Assembly: GCF_017614955.1 (NCBI RefSeq)
Contig: NZ_WVUH01000029.1
Span: 1 to 33,579 of the forward strand
From: Micromonospora echinofusca
Lineage (GTDB): Bacteria > Actinomycetota > Actinomycetes > Mycobacteriales > Micromonosporaceae
Length of the DNA: 33,579 nucleotides
Direction: 5' to 3'
The notes under the pieces were generated by a model. That model worked only from the letters and a program-made list of their open reading frames with translations. It did no database searches and was not told where the DNA came from. Shown here one piece after another: positions 31,439 to 33,579 of the stretch. The position numbers were made by a program, and so were the translations under genes. The stretch's first letter is position 1; every line of letters starts with the position of its first letter.

Positions 31439-32340
31439 CGGCGGTGTCCATCGAGGAGTACCCGGTGGCCGACACCACCGGCGGCCCGTACGCGATCACC
31501 ACCGGCCCCGACGGCGCCCTGTGGTTCACCCTGGTCCACAGCGGACGGATCGGCCGGCTCGCCCCCGGCCGGCAACCCACCACCTGGCAGCTCGACCCCA
31601 CCTGCGGACCGACGATCGTCACCACCGGACCGGACCGGGCCCTCTGGTTCACCGAGTACCGCGCGCACCGCATCGGCCGGATCACCACCGACGGCACCGT
31701 CGACGAGTACGCCCCACCCACCCCGGGTTGCGGGCCGTTCGGCATCGCCGCTGGCCCCGACGACGCGCTGTGGTTCACCGAGACCACCACCGACCGCATC
31801 GGCCGGATCACCACCGACGGCCGGATCACCGAGTATCCCCTCCCCGTCACCGGAGCGTTCCCGTCCGCCATCACCGCCGGCCCCGACGCCGGAATGTGGT
31901 TCACCCTCCACCAGGCCAACGCCATCGGCCGCATCGGCATGGACGGCCGGGTCACCGTCCACCCGCTGCCGACGCAGGCCGCCGGGCCGGTCGGGATCAC
32001 CGCCGGCCCGGACGGTGCCCTCTGGTTCGTCGAGATCGCCGCCGGTCAGCTCGGCCGGATCACCCCGGACGGGACGATCACCGAGTTCCCGCTGCCCGAC
32101 CGCACCAGCCGACCCCATGCCGTCACCGTCGGCGACGACGGCACCCTGTGGTTCACCGAATGGGCCGGCAACAGCGTCGGCTCGGCCACGACCGACGGCG
32201 TGATCGAACGGTACGACCTGCCGACCCCACGCTGCGAGCCACACGGCATCACCCCCGGCCCGGACGGTGCCCTCTGGACCGCCCTGGAGAACGGCCACCT
32301 CGCCCGCATCGCGCCCGTCACCACGACCCGACCCCGCTGA
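31435..32340 (+). CDS. vgb: Streptogramin B lyase, virginiamycin B lyase type (Vgb)
   Basis: The protein has 301 residues with a GTG start that overlaps the vat stop (GTGA). It is a seven-bladed propeller of about 42-residue repeats (GPYAITTGPDGALWFT, then IGRI...DG). His228 (RPHAVT), Glu268 and His270 (EPHGIT) are at the same numbers as the catalytic and magnesium-binding residues I recall for staphylococcal Vgb. The GPVGITAGPDGALWFVEI segment is also very close to that enzyme. Vgb opens the ring of type B streptogramins by elimination at the ester bond, without water. Plain SMP-30 or NHL propellers are the main look-alikes, but the His/Glu set argues for the lyase. Cytoplasmic. Confidence 0.9.
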   Translation: MTAVSIEEYPVADTTGGPYAITTGPDGALWFTLVHSGRIGRLAPGRQPTTWQLDPTCGPTIVTTGPDRALWFTEYRAHRIGRITTDGTVDEYAPPTPGCGPFGIAAGPDDALWFTETTTDRIGRITTDGRITEYPLPVTGAFPSAITAGPDAGMWFTLHQANAIGRIGMDGRVTVHPLPTQAAGPVGITAGPDGALWFVEIAAGQLGRITPDGTITEFPLPDRTSRPHAVTVGDDGTLWFTEWAGNSVGSATTDGVIERYDLPTPRCEPHGITPGPDGALWTALENGHLARIAPVTTTRPR

Positions 32341-32371
32341 CGGCACCTCCTCCCACCACGCGACGGTGCCG
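32341..32371. terminator. Possible hairpin after vgb
   Basis: CGGCACC and GGTGCCG form a 7-bp stem with a 17-base loop, directly after the vgb stop and ending one base before the convergent LysE stop. It is a modest terminator candidate for both genes. Confidence 0.4.
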
Positions 32372-32372
32372 C

Positions 32373-32996
32373 TCAGCCGGCGGCCAGCCGGATCCCCAGC
32401 GCGACGAACGCCACCGCGCAGATCCGGTTGATCCGGCGCGACCAGCGGCCGTCGGTCATCCGTTCGGCGAGCCGCCCGGCGCCCACCCCCAGGGCGATGT
32501 CGACGGCGAGCTGCACCGCCACGAACAGCGCACCGAGCAGCACCAGCTGAACGGTGACGTCACCACCGGCCGGATCGACGAACTGTGGCAGGAACGCCAC
32601 GCTGAACAGGATCATCTTCGGATTGAGCAGGTTGGTGATCACGCCGCGCAGGAACGCCGACCGGCCCCGGCCACCCCCCGCGGCGTCAGCGGTGCCGGGA
32701 CCGCCGGCGCCCCGCAGCGCCCGCACCCCGAGCACGACCAGATAGGCCGCGCCGGCCCAGCGGATCGCGGTGAACAGCGCCGGTGAGGTGGAAACCAGGG
32801 TGGCCAGCCCACCGACCACCGCCGCCACGTGCACCGTCTCCCCGACGGCGACCCCGCAGGCGGCGACGACCCCGGCGCGACGGCCGTAGCGGGCCGCGTT
32901 GGCCAGCACGAACATCATGTCCGGACCGGGAGTGACCATGAGTACGACGATCGCGGCGAGGTAACCGGCGATGGTCGCGGCAGACAGACCGAACAC
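32373..32996 (-). CDS. LysE/RhtB-family amino acid exporter
   Basis: The protein has 207 residues with a GTG start at 32996, preceded by GAGGAGG inside the end of the upstream gene. Five or six membrane helices are seen, with the family N-terminal motif VTPGPDMMFVLANAARYGRRAGV and LNPKMILFSVAFLPQFV in the middle. Members export amino acids or related metabolites such as homoserine, threonine or lysine. It starts 3 bases after the thioesterase stop, so the two share a transcript, though a functional connection is not evident. It converges with vgb. Confidence 0.93.
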   Translation of the reverse strand: MFGLSAATIAGYLAAIVVLMVTPGPDMMFVLANAARYGRRAGVVAACGVAVGETVHVAAVVGGLATLVSTSPALFTAIRWAGAAYLVVLGVRALRGAGGPGTADAAGGGRGRSAFLRGVITNLLNPKMILFSVAFLPQFVDPAGGDVTVQLVLLGALFVAVQLAVDIALGVGAGRLAERMTDGRWSRRINRICAVAFVALGIRLAAG

Positions 32997-32999
32997 GCC

Positions 33000-33512
33000 T
33001 CAGCCCTCCTCGACGTCGTCGAGCAGCGCCCGACGCAGGGCGAGCCGGTGCTCCCGGCGGATCTGCGCCTCGCGGTAGCGGCGTCGGTCCCCGTCGGTCC
33101 CCGGTAGCAGCGGTGGCACCGGGCGCGGCTGGCCCTCGTCGTCGACGGCGACCATGACCAGGTGGGCCGTGGCCACGTCGATCGGCGGTACCGCCCGGTC
33201 CCACCGGTCCGCGGTGACCTTGACCGCGACCTCCATCGAGCTGCGACCGGCCCAGGTGATCCGGGCGTCGACGTGGACCACGTCGCCGACCCGTACGGCC
33301 CGCAGGAACGCGGTCTCGTCGATGGCGGCGGTGACCGCCGGCCCGTCGGAATGCCGGGCGGCCACCACCCCGGCCACCGAGTCGATGAGGTTGAGGATCC
33401 GGCCGCCGTGGACCGTACCCATCAGATTGGTGTGGTGCTGGTCCATGATCTGCGACAGCGTCAGATGCGACGCCGACGGGGGCCGGCCGGCGAGTGTGGT
33501 GATGTCGTGCAT
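33000..33512 (-). CDS. Acyl-CoA thioesterase, hotdog fold (YciA/BACH type)
   Basis: The protein has about 170 residues from ATG 33512, which has GAGGA ten bases ahead; a GTG at 33560 would add 16 residues. The hotdog motif TNLMGTVHGGRILNLIDSVAG and the later ARITWAGRSSMEVAVKV and ATAHLVMVAVD strands are those of acyl-CoA thioesterases, with catalytic Asp in the LIDS region. It hydrolyses acyl-CoA to free acid and CoA in the cytoplasm. The C-terminal tail is rich in Arg and Glu. It is the first gene of a probable pair with the LysE exporter. The remaining 67 bases to the window end hold no other gene I can support. Confidence 0.92.
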   Translation of the reverse strand: MHDITTLAGRPPSASHLTLSQIMDQHHTNLMGTVHGGRILNLIDSVAGVVAARHSDGPAVTAAIDETAFLRAVRVGDVVHVDARITWAGRSSMEVAVKVTADRWDRAVPPIDVATAHLVMVAVDDEGQPRPVPPLLPGTDGDRRRYREAQIRREHRLALRRALLDDVEEG

Positions 33513-33579
33513 GGGTCGTCCGTCCTCGGGAAGCACACCGCCGAGCCCACCGGCGCGCACGTCGAGGACGCGCCCACGG

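Noticed and set aside
31435..32340. Periodic DNA repeats in the vgb gene that could look like a tandem array or CRISPR
   Set aside because: The period of about 126 bases simply encodes the propeller blades, with divergent sequence and no spacers.
30048..32340. Mobile element or recently acquired resistance cassette
   Set aside because: GC content and codon use match the neighbours, and I see no transposase, integrase, direct repeats or tRNA beside the locus, so recent transfer is not supported.

Overview
This window is a very GC-rich actinobacterial chromosome segment. Third codon positions are almost always G or C, and GTG and TTG starts and ATGA/GTGA stop-start overlaps are common. The family mix (Tat lipoprotein sugar transporter without its own ATPase, NarL-type kinases, PRC/DUF2382 stress protein) fits a soil or plant-associated actinomycete. 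Micromonosporaceae is my best guess, inferred from style and not proven. I see no rRNA, tRNA, CRISPR array, insertion sequence or phage gene.

Layout. (1) 1-5346, plus strand: a tight catabolic operon with the end of an SMP-30 lactonase, three successive zinc alcohol dehydrogenases, an SDR and an FAH-family hydrolase. This looks like non-phosphorylating oxidation of a sugar or deoxysugar to keto acids. (2) 5431-8332, minus: a DUF418 membrane protein translationally coupled to a NarL-type sensor kinase and regulator. It is followed by a SnoaL-like protein and an unrecognised protein. (3) 10242-12071: a secreted subtilase with a C-terminal triplicated two-cysteine repeat. (4) 12197-14083: a Cys-rich unknown protein and a PRC-barrel/DUF2382 stress protein with a SigB-like promoter. 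(5) 14206-21877: a galactoside module. A binding protein, two permeases and a GH36 alpha-galactosidase form one operon, divergent from a GH42 beta-galactosidase. (6) 21973-26013: copper homeostasis. copZ and a CopB-type (CPH) P-type ATPase diverge across three CsoR-like palindromes, and a DHA2 drug exporter lies behind copZ. (7) 26065-29900: a CitA/DcuS-type two-component system divergent from a DctA dicarboxylate symporter. (8) 30048-32340: a TetR regulator divergent from a two-gene operon encoding a Vat-type streptogramin A acetyltransferase and a Vgb-type streptogramin B lyase. (9) 32373-33512: a LysE-family exporter behind an acyl-CoA thioesterase.

The strongest observation is the TetR-vat-vgb locus. 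It has enzymes against both synergistic halves of streptogramin antibiotics under one probable promoter. By codon position, the lyase keeps His228, Glu268 and His270, the same numbers as I recall for the staphylococcal enzyme. Other notable points are the three different zinc dehydrogenases in tandem (one with GDE in place of the GHE zinc motif), the cysteine-pair repeats of the subtilase, the copper operators, and the obligatory TTG start of the exporter just after a perfect hairpin. Convergent gene ends are mostly marked by strong GC hairpins.
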